Part shown: piece by piece, positions 36,120 through 45,642 of the stretch | Position numbering within the stretch: the stretch's first letter is position 1 | How the letters are laid out: each line of letters begins with the position of its first letter | Origin: Kaistella carnis | Lineage (GTDB): Bacteria; Bacteroidota; Bacteroidia; Flavobacteriales; Weeksellaceae | Assembly (NCBI RefSeq): GCF_003860585.1 | Contig: NZ_CP034159.1 | Span: 248,001-312,000, forward strand | Length of the DNA stretch: 64,000 nucleotides | Reading direction: 5' to 3' | Translations under genes and position numbers: made by a program | The notes under the pieces: generated by a model | Databases searched by the model: none | What the model was told of the DNA's origin: nothing | The model's input: the letters and a program-made list of their open reading frames with translations, nothing else

Positions 36120-37210
36120 AAAAAGTATTATTCATCGACCGCGACGGAACTATAATTATTGAAACGCCGACAGATTTACAAGTAGATTCTTTAGAAAAAT
36201 TAGAATTTTATCCAAAAGTGATTCAGAATTTAGCCAAGATTGTGAAAGAACTGGATTACGAATTGGTTATGGTTACGAATCAGGATGGTTTGGGTACGGA
36301 TTCTTTTCCGCATGAAGATTTCAAAATTCCACAGGAAAAAATGTTGAAGACTTTGGCCAATGAAAATATTGTTTTTTCAGATATTTTAATTGATAATAGT
36401 TTTAAATCTGAAAATTCGCCCAACAGAAAACCTCGAACTGGATTGCTTCAAAAATACATCTATGGAAACTATGATCTGAAAAATTCCTTCGTCATTGGAG
36501 ATCGGAAAACAGATGTAGAACTGGCGAAAAATTTAGGAACACAATCTATTTTCATTTCTAAAGAAAATTTTGAAGATGCGTTTTTAACTACTGATAATTG
36601 GGATGAAATTTATCAATATTTAAAGCAGATTCCAAGGAAAGCAAAGGTCAATCGAAAAACAAAAGAAACAGAGATTTCAATTGAACTGAATCTCGACGGA
36701 AGCGGAAAATCTAATATCAACACCGGTTTGGCTTTCTTTGATCACATGCTCGAACAGATTTCAAAACACGGAAATTTTGATTTAAAAGTTTTGGTAAATG
36801 GCGATCTTCAGGTTGATGAACATCACACGATTGAAGATACGGCTTTGGTTTTCGGAACTTGTTTTGAGCAAGCGTTAGGTTCAAAAAAAGGAATTGAGCG
36901 TTATGCTTTTGCTTTACCAATGGACGATTGTTTGGCGCAAGTCGCGCTCGATTTTGGTGGACGTAATTGGTTGGTTTGGAACGTTGATTTTAAAAGAGAA
37001 AAAATCGGTGATGTTCCGACTGAATTGTTTTATCATTTCTTTAAATCATTCACAGATACTGGAAAATGTAATCTCAATATTCAATGTGAAGGCGAAAATG
37101 AACACCATAAAATTGAATCGATCTTTAAAGCTTTTGCGAAAGTTTTACGAGATGCGGTGAAGCGAGATGACAATAATTTTTCAATTCCAAGTACAAAAGG
37201 AGTATTATGA
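36116..37210 (+). CDS. hisB: Bifunctional histidinol-phosphatase / imidazoleglycerol-phosphate dehydratase
   Basis: 364 residues. N-terminal HAD phosphatase (residues 1 to about 165; [34 protein letters not shown]) fused to IGPD (about 175-364; [34 protein letters not shown], and a second EHHKIES). Fused HisB gives both steps, so no separate HisN is required. Confidence 0.97.
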   Translation: MKKVLFIDRDGTIIIETPTDLQVDSLEKLEFYPKVIQNLAKIVKELDYELVMVTNQDGLGTDSFPHEDFKIPQEKMLKTLANENIVFSDILIDNSFKSENSPNRKPRTGLLQKYIYGNYDLKNSFVIGDRKTDVELAKNLGTQSIFISKENFEDAFLTTDNWDEIYQYLKQIPRKAKVNRKTKETEISIELNLDGSGKSNINTGLAFFDHMLEQISKHGNFDLKVLVNGDLQVDEHHTIEDTALVFGTCFEQALGSKKGIERYAFALPMDDCLAQVALDFGGRNWLVWNVDFKREKIGDVPTELFYHFFKSFTDTGKCNLNIQCEGENEHHKIESIFKAFAKVLRDAVKRDDNNFSIPSTKGVL

Positions 37211-37788
37211 TAGCGATTATCGATTACGTTGCCGGAAATGTAAAATCCGTTGAAAATGCTGTGAGAAAATTGGGTTACGAAACCTTAATAACTTCAAATC
37301 CTGAAGAAATTAAAAATGCTGACAAAGTGATTTTTCCTGGAGTTGGTGAAGCCTCAACAGCGATGAATTATTTGAAAAGTTTAAAACTAAACGAATTAAT
37401 TCCAACTTTAAAACAACCTTTTTTAGGAATCTGTTTGGGTCAACAATTATTATGTGATTTTTCAGAAGAAGGAAATACAAAATGTCTCGGAATATTTGAT
37501 CTGAAAGTAAAACAATTTCCCGCCACAGATATTGTTCCGCACATGGGCTGGAATAATTTGCAGAAGATAAGTGGTAAACTTTTAAACGGAATTTCTGAAG
37601 ACGATAATTTCTATTTCGTCCACAGTTATTATTGTGAAATTGGCGAAAATACGACTTCAGAATGTGATTATATCTTGCCTTTCAGTGCTACTTTACAGAA
37701 AGATAATTTTTATGGAACACAGTTTCATCCGGAAAAATCTGGCGATGTTGGTTCTCTCATTCTTCAAAACTTCTTAAAAATAAAATAA
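37207..37788 (+). CDS. hisH: Imidazole glycerol phosphate synthase, glutaminase subunit
   Basis: 193-residue class I glutamine amidotransferase: [20 protein letters not shown] (nucleophile Cys) and [10 protein letters not shown] (catalytic His and Glu). Overlaps hisB by 4 nt. Supplies ammonia to HisF. A 157-nt gap with an inverted repeat separates it from hisA, the only long gap in the operon. Confidence 0.96.
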   Translation: MIAIIDYVAGNVKSVENAVRKLGYETLITSNPEEIKNADKVIFPGVGEASTAMNYLKSLKLNELIPTLKQPFLGICLGQQLLCDFSEEGNTKCLGIFDLKVKQFPATDIVPHMGWNNLQKISGKLLNGISEDDNFYFVHSYYCEIGENTTSECDYILPFSATLQKDNFYGTQFHPEKSGDVGSLILQNFLKIK

Positions 37789-37791
37789 TTT

Positions 37792-37930
37792 AACTACAAA
37801 AGTCACAAAAGTTAAAGATGAAATTTTATCTCTTTAAAGTTCGCAAAAGGTGTGGTGTTAACATTTACAAATATATGGACTTTTGAGTTTCTCAAAAAAT
37901 TGAAGAAAAATTTTGTGCCTTTTGTGGTTT
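37792..37930. repeat. Inverted ACACAAAAGTCACAAAAG-type repeat inside the his operon
   Basis: AACTACAAAAGTCACAAAA (37792-37810) and TTTTGTGCCTTTTGTGGTTT (37911-37930) are inverted copies with about three mismatches, about 100 nt apart, filling the hisH-hisA gap. The same motif occurs at 1074-1090. In RNA the arms could pair, forming a large hairpin within the polycistronic message. Confidence 0.7.
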
Positions 37931-37945
37931 AAAAAATAATATAAA

Positions 37946-38659
37946 ATGAAAATAATTCCAGCCATAGATATTATCGACGGAAAATGCGTTCGACTTTCCA
38001 AAGGAGATTACGATACGAAAAAAATCTATCACGAAAACCCTTTGGATATTGCGAAAGAGTATGAAGCGAATGGAATCCAATATTTGCACTTGGTTGACTT
38101 AGATGGAGCGAAGGCAAAAACCATTAAAAATTTAAAAACCTTAAAAGTATTGGCTTCGGAAACAAATTTAATTATTGATTTCGGAGGTGGAATCAAAACA
38201 CGAGAAAGTTTGGAAAGTGCTTTCAATGCAGGAGCAAACCAAGTTACGATAGGAAGTATTGCTGTCGAAAATCTGGAACTATGTATAGATTGGATTAATG
38301 AATTTGGGGCAGAGAAATTAATTTTAGGCGCAGATTGTTTAGACCGGAAAGTCAAAACTTCGGGTTGGTTAGAAAATTCAGATCTTGATGTAATTGCATT
38401 TATTCAATCGTATCAAAATAAAGGAATAAAGGATGTGATTTGCACCGATATTTCTAAAGATGGAATGTTAGAAGGACCTTCATTCGAATTGTATAAAGAA
38501 ATTTTAAATCAAAGCGAAGTCTCATTAATTTCAAGTGGCGGAATTTCATCCATTCAGGATTTGGAGGATTTAAAAGAACTTGGTTGTTCGGGCGCAATCA
38601 TTGGAAAAGCTTTATATGAAGGAAAAATTACTTTAAAAGAACTTCAAAAATTTTTGTAA
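37946..38659 (+). CDS. hisA: ProFAR isomerase
   Basis: 237-residue TIM barrel. [44 protein letters not shown] and [14 protein letters not shown] are HisA blocks, with Asp residues at the two catalytic positions. One nt before hisF. Confidence 0.96.
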   Translation: MKIIPAIDIIDGKCVRLSKGDYDTKKIYHENPLDIAKEYEANGIQYLHLVDLDGAKAKTIKNLKTLKVLASETNLIIDFGGGIKTRESLESAFNAGANQVTIGSIAVENLELCIDWINEFGAEKLILGADCLDRKVKTSGWLENSDLDVIAFIQSYQNKGIKDVICTDISKDGMLEGPSFELYKEILNQSEVSLISSGGISSIQDLEDLKELGCSGAIIGKALYEGKITLKELQKFL

Positions 38660-38660
38660 C

Positions 38661-39413
38661 ATGTTGAAAAAAAGAATCATTCCGTGTTTGGATATCAAAG
38701 ATGGAAAAACGGTAAAAGGAATTCAGTTTGAAGATTTACGAATTGCCGGAGATCCAGTTGAACTCGCAAAAAAGTATGTCAAAGATGGAGCCGATGAATT
38801 GGTTTTCCTGGATATTACGGCAACTTTAGAAGGAAGAAAAACTTTAATTGAACTCGTGGAAAAACTCAGTTTAGAAATCAATATTCCTTTTACGATTGGT
38901 GGCGGAATCTCTTCCGTTCAAGATGTTGAAGCCTTATTAAAAGCCGGTGCGGATAAAGTTTCCATCAATTCTGCTGCAGTTCGACGTCCTGAATTAGTTC
39001 GTGAAATAGCCCAACAATTCGGAAATCAATGTGTTGTGGCAGCGATTGATACTAAGCAACTTGAAGGTGAAGATTTTGTTTTCATTAATGGAGGAAAAAT
39101 TAAAACCGAATTGAAAACTTTAGACTGGGTAAAAACCGTCGCAGATTTAGGAGCTGGAGAAATTTTACTAACATCTATGGATTTTGACGGAACTAAAAAC
39201 GGGTTTGATATCCGAATGTTACAAAATGTTTCAGATGTTTGTCAGCTTCCAATGATCGCTTCCGGCGGTGCAGGTAAGATGGAAGATTTTACAGAAGTCT
39301 TTACCAAAACGAAAGTAACCGGCGCTTTGGCGGCTAGTATTTTTCATTTTAATGAAATAAAAATATCCGATTTAAAAGAAAATTTAAAACAGAATAAAAT
39401 ATCAATAAGATGA
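38661..39413 (+). CDS. hisF: Imidazole glycerol phosphate synthase, cyclase subunit
   Basis: 250-residue TIM barrel related to His[63 protein letters not shown]. Catalytic Asp11 and the second Asp in SMDFDGT are present. Overlaps hisIE by 4 nt. Confidence 0.97.
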   Translation: MLKKRIIPCLDIKDGKTVKGIQFEDLRIAGDPVELAKKYVKDGADELVFLDITATLEGRKTLIELVEKLSLEINIPFTIGGGISSVQDVEALLKAGADKVSINSAAVRRPELVREIAQQFGNQCVVAAIDTKQLEGEDFVFINGGKIKTELKTLDWVKTVADLGAGEILLTSMDFDGTKNGFDIRMLQNVSDVCQLPMIASGGAGKMEDFTEVFTKTKVTGALAASIFHFNEIKISDLKENLKQNKISIR

Positions 39414-40003
39414 TGAACTTAGATTTTGAAAAAGGAAACGGTTTAGTTCCTGTAATTATTCAGGATAACCGAACACAGCAGGTTTTAATGTTGGGTTATA
39501 TGAACAAAGAAGCTTTAGAATTAACGCAAAAAGACGGACGAGTTCATTTTTTCAGCCGAACCAAAAACAGAATTTGGCTCAAGGGAGAAACGTCCGAAAA
39601 TTATCTTTATGTAAAAAGCATTAAAGAAGACTGTGATTCAGATGCTTTATTGATTCAGGTGAAACCAGTCGGAAACGTTTGTCACACTGGAACTTTCAGT
39701 TGTTTCGAAGAGAAAAAGTCAAAAGGCTTTTTATATGAATTAGAAGAAACTATTTCCGAACGAATTGATCAGAAAGTTGAAAAATCCTACACTTATGATT
39801 TGTATCAAAGAGGCATTAATAAAATGGCGCAGAAAGTAGGAGAGGAAGCCGTAGAATTGGTCATCGAAGCCAAAGATGATAACGTCAAATTGTTTAAAGA
39901 TGAAGCCGCAGATTTGATTTATCATTTTTTAATTTTACTAAAAGCGAAATCGTTTTCATTGGCTGAAATAGAAAAGGTATTGATGGAAAGAAGTTCAAAA
40001 TAG
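39410..40003 (+). CDS. hisIE: Bifunctional phosphoribosyl-AMP cyclohydrolase / phosphoribosyl-ATP pyrophosphatase
   Basis: 197 residues. N-terminal HisI ([47 protein letters not shown] with zinc cysteines) joined to C-terminal HisE (from about 108; [20 protein letters not shown]). Completes the operon: HisG, D, C, B, H, A, F and IE together cover all ten reactions from PRPP to histidine. Confidence 0.97.
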   Translation: MMNLDFEKGNGLVPVIIQDNRTQQVLMLGYMNKEALELTQKDGRVHFFSRTKNRIWLKGETSENYLYVKSIKEDCDSDALLIQVKPVGNVCHTGTFSCFEEKKSKGFLYELEETISERIDQKVEKSYTYDLYQRGINKMAQKVGEEAVELVIEAKDDNVKLFKDEAADLIYHFLILLKAKSFSLAEIEKVLMERSSK

Positions 40004-40010
40004 AAATAAA

Positions 40011-40036
40011 AAAACCTGAACAGAGCTCAGGTTTTT
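40011..40036. terminator. Bidirectional terminator between hisIE and the M28 peptidase gene
   Basis: AAAACCTGA / TCAGGTTTT stem with a 7-nt loop, A-run before and T-run after. Confidence 0.88.
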
Positions 40037-40055
40037 CATGTGTTTGATGATTATC

Positions 40056-41222
40056 TTATTTTTTAATCATTAATTTTCTTGTTACACTCTTTCCATTTCT
40101 GGATACGGTGAGTAGATAATTTCCATTGGGTAATTTAGAAACGTCAAGGCTTTGCTCATTCTCAAATTTTAAAACAGTTTTACCTGAAAAGTCACTGATG
40201 ATCGTTTGAAAGTCTTTTCCCTTAATGCCAATATTTACAAAATCTTGTGCAGGATTGGGGTATAAACTGATTTCATCATTTAGGTTCTGACCGGCATCCA
40301 CAACTCCCAGATCTGGAGAGATTTTCGCCACGGCAAAATGTTGAACGGCACCCAGTGCTGCTTTGCCAACATTCAGGACATACACAGGATCCATATTTGC
40401 GTAAGTATCATTTGGCGTGTGCGGGTAATTACTGATATTATGTTCATAGAAACCCGTAATTATTTCGCCATTTTCTTGAAAAGGAACATAGTCTGAAGCG
40501 TAAGCTGGATCAAATTCCGTCATCAAAGGAGAATATAGAGCCGTACAATTGGCCAGTTCCTGGGTGATCTGTGCTGAAGCGGCATTATTACCTGAAGGCC
40601 AACTTTGATCCCTGTCACAAAAAACAGTATCATTAAGAAGACCGGCAATACCACCAACTTCGTCAATGTTGAAGACCACTTTAATATCCATTTTCGGATT
40701 CGTAGAATTTACCACATTATCTACATAATGCTGGCTGCCATATAGTCCTTGCTCTTCACCGGAAAAGTTGATAAATCGGATTGAATAATCGGTAGGAATA
40801 TCCTTCAGAATTCTTGCTATTTCTAAAATAATAGAAACACCACTTCCATTATCATTTACTCCCGGTCCTGCAATGGTATCAAAATGTCCACAAACAATAA
40901 CGTATTTGTTTGGATATAAAGTTCCTGTTTTTGTTACCACTAAGTTTTTCGAAGTGTAACCGCCGCCGGTCCAGGGATCTTCTACAATGTCAGAAGCAGA
41001 ATACCCAAAGGATAAGTATTTGCTTTTTAGCCAGTTTAAGGCGTTTGAGTTCGCTACGGAGCCGGTTTTTTTAACACCGAAAGAGGCAAATTCTGTAAGA
41101 TTGGTATTGATATTTGACTGTGTTATCAAGTTTGCACGATCTTGATAAGATTGAATAAATGTTTGGGAATTATACAGAAAAGAGCTTACGACAGCTCCCA
41201 ACAGAAGGACTTTTTTTATCAT
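40056..41222 (-). CDS. Secreted M28 family metallopeptidase with T9SS sorting domain
   Basis: 388 residues. Signal peptide (MIKKVLLLGAVVSSFLYNSQ), M28 catalytic domain with zinc ligands in CGHFDTIAGPGVNDNGSG and SGEEQGLYGS, later HTPNDTYAN, and a C-terminal T9SS type A domain (from about 315: ISLYPNPAQDFVNIG...KLMIKK). Probably an exported aminopeptidase. The -7 box TATATTTG (minus strand, 41238-41245) is 15 nt upstream and abuts the rplT terminator. Confidence 0.94.
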   Translation of the reverse strand: MIKKVLLLGAVVSSFLYNSQTFIQSYQDRANLITQSNINTNLTEFASFGVKKTGSVANSNALNWLKSKYLSFGYSASDIVEDPWTGGGYTSKNLVVTKTGTLYPNKYVIVCGHFDTIAGPGVNDNGSGVSIILEIARILKDIPTDYSIRFINFSGEEQGLYGSQHYVDNVVNSTNPKMDIKVVFNIDEVGGIAGLLNDTVFCDRDQSWPSGNNAASAQITQELANCTALYSPLMTEFDPAYASDYVPFQENGEIITGFYEHNISNYPHTPNDTYANMDPVYVLNVGKAALGAVQHFAVAKISPDLGVVDAGQNLNDEISLYPNPAQDFVNIGIKGKDFQTIISDFSGKTVLKFENEQSLDVSKLPNGNYLLTVSRNGKSVTRKLMIKK

Positions 41223-41245
41223 ACGTTAAATTATTTTCAAATATA

Positions 41246-41272
41246 AAAAAAATCCTTCAAAAAATTGAAGGA
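41246..41272 (-). terminator. Terminator after rplT
   Basis: Read on the minus strand, GATCCTTCAA pairs with TTGAAGGATT and is followed by a T8 run. Confidence 0.8.
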
Positions 41273-41302
41273 TCTTATAATTGATAACAAATAATTCTAC
41301 AT

Positions 41303-41647
41303 TTATTTTACTTGATCTACGATCGCTTTGAAAGCTTCAGGGTGGTTCATTGCTAAATCAGCTAAAACTTTTCTATTCAATTCGATGTTGTTCGTTTTAA
41401 GAGCTCCCATAAATTGAGAGTAAGACATTCCGTGTTCTCTGGCACCTGCGTTAATACGCATGATCCATAAGCTTCGGAAACTTCTTTTCTTTTCTTTTCT
41501 ACCGCGGTAAGCATATTGCATTGCTTTTTGTACGGCATTTTTTGCAACAGTCCAAACGTTCTTTCTTCTACCGAAATAACCTTTGGCCAGTTTAATAACT
41601 TTTTTTCTGCGAGCTCTGGAAGCTACTGCATTTACTGATCTTGGCAT
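41303..41647 (-). CDS. rplT: 50S ribosomal protein L20
   Basis: 114 residues. [30 protein letters not shown] and the C-terminal [25 protein letters not shown] are canonical L20. Binds 23S rRNA early in 50S assembly. 117 nt downstream of rpmI. Confidence 0.98.
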   Translation of the reverse strand: MPRSVNAVASRARRKKVIKLAKGYFGRRKNVWTVAKNAVQKAMQYAYRGRKEKKRSFRSLWIMRINAGAREHGMSYSQFMGALKTNNIELNRKVLADLAMNHPEAFKAIVDQVK

Positions 41648-41764
41648 AATTAAATTTGTTTTTTTGAAAAGGGCGGCAAATTATTTCATTACACTTTCTT
41701 GCACCGTTTCAGGGTTAAATTTTCTGAATTTGTTAATTCTTATAAACCGGTTGATTTATAAAAA

Positions 41765-41962
41765 CTATTTTAAAGCTAATTGACGTAAAACGCTCTTTTT
41801 GTCCACCTCTGCAACATAAGAAGTTTGCGTAAGATTTCTCTTTTGCTTCGTTTCTTTTTTGGTCAGGATGTGGCTTTTATAAGCACCTTTTCTTTTAATC
41901 TTTCCGGTTCCGGTCAGCTTAAAACGCTTCTTAGCACCTGATTTAGTTTTTAATTTTGGCAT
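41765..41962 (-). CDS. rpmI: 50S ribosomal protein L35
   Basis: 65 residues, [24 protein letters not shown]...[15 protein letters not shown], canonical L35. In most bacteria it directly follows infC; here about 8.3 kb separates it from infC, and it has its own promoter (42049-42077). Confidence 0.98.
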   Translation of the reverse strand: MPKLKTKSGAKKRFKLTGTGKIKRKGAYKSHILTKKETKQKRNLTQTSYVAEVDKKSVLRQLALK

Positions 41963-42048
41963 TTTGCTTAATTTTATCTATTTGTTATCAATATCTTTTT
42001 CTTCGCATGTGAACTTACTTTACAGCATTCTACACATTTTTCAGACTG

Positions 42049-42077
42049 CAAAAGTACGAACTTTCAGCGAATTACAA
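42049..42077 (-). promoter_or_regulatory. Promoter of rpmI-rplT
   Basis: On the minus strand, TTG (42077-42075), 18 nt, TACTTTTG (42056-42049), exact TAnnTTTG. About 80 nt of leader before the rpmI ATG, room for L20-type autoregulation (not shown). Confidence 0.75.
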
Positions 42078-42143
42078 AAACATATTGTTGCCTAATATGA
42101 GGAAAGATTCAAACCGAATATATTATTCCATGTTTCATAATTT

Positions 42144-42295
42144 GGGCGTGCCCTTCAGTCGTTCATTATTGCGCTCGCTTCGCTCGCGCAACCATTCACT
42201 CCTTCAGGTCGGGCTATCCACTCATACTCCTCGCGCCACAGCTTTTACCAACGCTTGCTGTGGGGTAACCGTTTCTATCCCTCGCGCAGAGGGAA
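42144..42295. repeat. Full-looking copy of the GGGCGTGCCC...TCGGGCTATCC dispersed repeat
   Basis: GGGCGTGCCC, the palindrome GCGCTCGCTTCGCTCGCGC (42171-42189), GGTCGGGCTATCCACTC, an internal GCCACAGC/GCTGTGG hairpin and GTAACCGTTTCTATCCCTCGCGCAGAGG occur in order. It is unusually GC-rich for this genome and carries no gene. It lies in the 563-nt gap between rpmI and the deaminase gene; the rest of that gap (42300-42525) shows nothing. Confidence 0.65.
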
Positions 42296-42525
42296 AGTAA
42301 ACGATCAAAGTTTATCTTTAAGTAAAATTATTCTACTTTAATTCTCGTTGTAGCATTCTATTTTCAGAAATTCATATTTGGAATTGAGGTTTATTTTTAC
42401 TATATTAGTAAGGCTTATGATCTGGATATCAAACTCTTGACTTCACTTAATTTATCCTTAAAATTCAGGATATTTCAAGATACAGATCAAAGAGAGATTC
42501 ATCAGAAACATTAAAATTATCTAAT

Positions 42526-43772
42526 ATGAAAAAGAAATTTTTTAATGCGAAAATTTATTGCAATCCCGATGCTACAGAGATGATTGTAGAAAATGGAAAA
42601 TTACGCACATCGGAAATGACCTTCCATCTTGTGAAGAAGAAATCGATTTGAACGGTAAGCTTGTATTGCCGCCTTATGTAGATCCGCATCTGCATTTGGA
42701 TTATGTATATACCTTGTCTGAACTGGGCCAGGAAGGCGCAGGTTCCGGAACCCTTTTCGAAGCGATTGAACTTTGGCCAAAATTTAAAGAAACGCTGACC
42801 GTAGAAAGTGTGAAAAAACTGGCGATGAAAGGAATTAAGGACGAGGTTTCTCAGGGAGTTCAGCACATCCGAGCGCATATTGATGTTACCGATCCAAATT
42901 TCACTGCGCTTAAATCCATGCTCGAAATGAAACAGGATCTGAAAGATACCGTCGATATTCAGATTGTTGCTTTTCCTCAGCAGGGAATGTACACCTACAA
43001 AGGTGGACGGGATTTAGTGGAAGAAGCCCTAAAAATGGGCGCTGATGTCGTAGGTGGAATTCCACATTATGAACCTGCCCGGGAATTTGGTGAAAAATCC
43101 ATTCATGACATTATAGACCTGGCTTTAAAATATGACAAACAGATCGACGTTCACTGTGATGAAACCGATGATCCCAATTCCCGTTTCGTAGAATTGCTCA
43201 ATGCACAGGTGCTCATGGAAGACTATGGAACGAGAACAACCGCGAGTCATACCTGTTCTTTTGGTTCGGCCGATAATTCCTATGCTTTCCGAATGATGGA
43301 TCTTTTCAAGAAAAGTAAGATGAACTTTATTTCCTGCCCAACCGAGAATGCCTATCTACAGGGACGTCAGGACACGTATCCGAAACGCCGGGGTCTAACA
43401 CGAGTTAAGGAATTTATTGAAGAAGGAATTAATGTGGCTTTTGCACAGGATTCTATCAACGATCCTTGGTACCCGATGGGAAATGGAAATATGATGAACA
43501 TCCTGGACAATGGAATTCACCTGGCCCAGATTATGTCACCCGCCGAAATAGCAAGTAATTTTGATTTGATTACTTATAGCGGTGCAACGTGTTTAAACAT
43601 TCAGGATCATTATGGTTTAGATGTTGGTAAACCTGCGAACTTTATTGTTCTTAATGAAACTTCGGTATATGAAGCCATTCGAAAAAGAGTAGAGGTGCTT
43701 GCTTCCGTCCGAAACGGCGACTTCCTTTTTCGCAAAAAAGAACAGGAATTCAACATTGCTTTAGATCTTTAA
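42526..43772 (+). pseudogene. codA: Cytosine deaminase-like amidohydrolase with a 5' frameshift
   Basis: Close in layout to E. coli CodA: DPHLHLD and HCDE metal ligands, SHTCSFGSADN, CPTENAYLQGRQDTYPKRRGLTRVKE, AQDSINDPWYPMG. The ATG at 42526 reads MKKKFFNAKIYCNPDATEM...VENGK and then goes out of frame; the rest (ITHIGNDLPSCEE onward) is in another frame. One missing A in the run at 42597-42600 explains it: with five As the reading becomes VENGKITHIGND. As it stands the ATG product stops at 42651. A TTG at 42558 could start the long frame but would give an N-terminus unlike the family. Likely pseudogene or a sequencing error. Confidence 0.8.
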
Positions 43773-43877
43773 TAAAGTATACTTGTTGCGGTTCAGGAAA
43801 GCACAAGAATAACATTATTTCTTCAAATGAAATCTAAAATTAGCGATTCTTACATCAACAAAAACTTAAATAAAAAA

Positions 43878-45618
43878 GAAGCCGTCTCAAAATAAAATTT
43901 GAGGCGGTTTTTTTATTTTCTTTTGTAAAGCGTTAAATTTTGATTATTTGTGATTTTTGCACATTAGGATAAAAAGGTGCTCTTACTTAAGCACTCTTTT
44001 TTCTTAGATTGTGTGCTAAAGCGTGTAATCCGAACTCTAATTCCACTTTTTCTATTCCAGTGTGTGTAAAACGCTTGAAGTTCCGATTGGATTTGATATG
44101 TGCAAAGACGGGTTCTACATCCGCCGTGCGTTGTTTGCGTTTTATTTCACCGATTTCACTCAAGAGGTTTTCCCGAACTCTCTCCTTATGCCGTTCTAAA
44201 TTTTGGTTGCGTTCTATTATTCTGTTTCCCTGGGCTTTATGGCAAGCCCCTCGCAGCGGACAACCGTTGCAGTTTTGAGCCTGGTACAGTGAACTTGTCT
44301 GAGCATAACCGCTTTTGGTTTTTCGATTTCGGTTGGTGATTTTATTCATCGGTTGCCCCATCGGACAGATATACTGATCTTTCTCTTCGTTATAATAAAG
44401 TTTATCGCGGTGAAAGTCTTCGTTGATTTTCTTTCTTTTCGATTTTAAAATACCCTGTTCCTTATCGAAGGTGTTGTATTTTACGAAGGTTTCTATATTT
44501 TTCTCTTCCAGAAAATCATAATTTTCTTCACTGCCGTAACCAGCATCAGCAGTAAGTTCTTCCGGCAAAAACTGATAAAGTTCTTCAAAAGTATTGAGGT
44601 GTGGTTGAAGCGTATTTAAATCATTGGTGGTTTGGTGTAAAGTATAATGAATAACAAACTGGGACTGCGAACTTACCTGCACGTTGTAGGCGGGTTTAAG
44701 TTGCCCATTCTGCATATGATCATCTTTCATGCGCATAAATGTGGCATCGGGATCGGTCTTACTATAACTGCCACGTCCGTCCAAAAGTTTTTCCTGCTCC
44801 TCGTACTTATCCAGGTTCTGAGAAAAATTCTTTTGAATGTATCTTAATTTTGCCTTTGCTTTGGTGGATGCCTGCGGGTTTTTGCTGATGATCTCTTCTA
44901 TTTTCTTGGCGGTCTTCTCTATTTTATCTCTATCGATGGTTTTAAACTCCGGTGGTGTAGGATCGCTGTCTTCTTCCTCAGCAATGCTTTGGGCATAGTT
45001 CCACATTTGTTCAAGTTGTTCTGCCATCTTCTCTTTTCTGGTTTTAATGGCATTGCCCCAAACGAAGGTATATCTCCCGGCAATAGACTCTATCTTAGTT
45101 CCATCGGTAAAAACTTCTTTCAAGCTAACGAGTCCTTCCTCTGCTAATAACAGGACGACCTGTTTGAAAATGTCTTTGAAAATAGTCTTGAGTTTCTTGC
45201 TCCGAAAACGTGCGATGGTGTTATGGTCTGCGACCTGTTGAGCGGACAACCACATAAAATTAATATTCTCACGCATCGCTTTTTCAATCTTCCTGCTGGA
45301 ATACGTATTATCCATATAAGCGTAAACCATCACCTTAAGCATCATCTTGGGATGAAAGCTCGGTTTGCCATCTTTACTATACTCTTCAATGAGCAATCGT
45401 AAATCCAGTTGTTCAATAATTCCATTAACGACCCGAACGGGATGATTTTCTGGAATCAATTCCTCGATTGATGGTGGGAATAACCAATTTTGTTGCTGGT
45501 TATAATCTTTAAATTTAATACTCATATAATTGATTATCAATACTTAAAGATAGTAAAACCCTTTAAAACTGACAAATGTTAAACACAGAAAAAACCGCCT
45601 CAGTATTGAGACGGCTTC
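43878..45618 (-). mobile_element. IS1182-like insertion sequence, copy 1 (1,741 bp)
   Basis: Ends were set by comparison with copy 2: both run from GAAGCCGTCTCAAAATAAAA (transposase 3' side) to TGAGACGGCTTC on the other end, 1,741 bp each, and diverge outside. The terminal inverted repeat is GAAGCCGTCTCA with an inner TGAGGCGGTTTTTT. No target-site duplication is visible (flanks are A/T runs). Orientation is opposite to copy 2, transposase pointing outward. Confidence 0.88.
43987..45525 (-). CDS. IS1182 family transposase, copy 1
   Basis: 512 residues from the ATG at 45525 (MSIKFKDYNQQQNWLFPPS); the TTG five codons upstream is unlikely. N-terminal NHPVRVVNGIIEQLDL, KMMLKVMVYAYMDNTYSSRKIEKAMRENINFMWLS, a DDE core with FTDGTKIES and LTADAGYGSEENY, and a C-terminal cysteine cluster CNGCPLRGACH followed by RNFKRFTHTGIEKVELE. 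Protein identical to copy 2. Appears intact. Confidence 0.93.
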   Translation of the reverse strand: MSIKFKDYNQQQNWLFPPSIEELIPENHPVRVVNGIIEQLDLRLLIEEYSKDGKPSFHPKMMLKVMVYAYMDNTYSSRKIEKAMRENINFMWLSAQQVADHNTIARFRSKKLKTIFKDIFKQVVLLLAEEGLVSLKEVFTDGTKIESIAGRYTFVWGNAIKTRKEKMAEQLEQMWNYAQSIAEEEDSDPTPPEFKTIDRDKIEKTAKKIEEIISKNPQASTKAKAKLRYIQKNFSQNLDKYEEQEKLLDGRGSYSKTDPDATFMRMKDDHMQNGQLKPAYNVQVSSQSQFVIHYTLHQTTNDLNTLQPHLNTFEELYQFLPEELTADAGYGSEENYDFLEEKNIETFVKYNTFDKEQGILKSKRKKINEDFHRDKLYYNEEKDQYICPMGQPMNKITNRNRKTKSGYAQTSSLYQAQNCNGCPLRGACHKAQGNRIIERNQNLERHKERVRENLLSEIGEIKRKQRTADVEPVFAHIKSNRNFKRFTHTGIEKVELEFGLHALAHNLRKKSA

Positions 45619-45642
45619 TTTTTTGTTTTGAGTCGAATAAAA

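Noticed and set aside
36116..37210. Fusion of hisB as a novelty
   Set aside because: Bifunctional HisB with an N-terminal HAD phosphatase is known in several phyla including Bacteroidota.
42085..42300. 71-codon ORF between rpmI and the deaminase gene
   Set aside because: It coincides with the GC-rich dispersed repeat and its reading frame is explained by that repeat.
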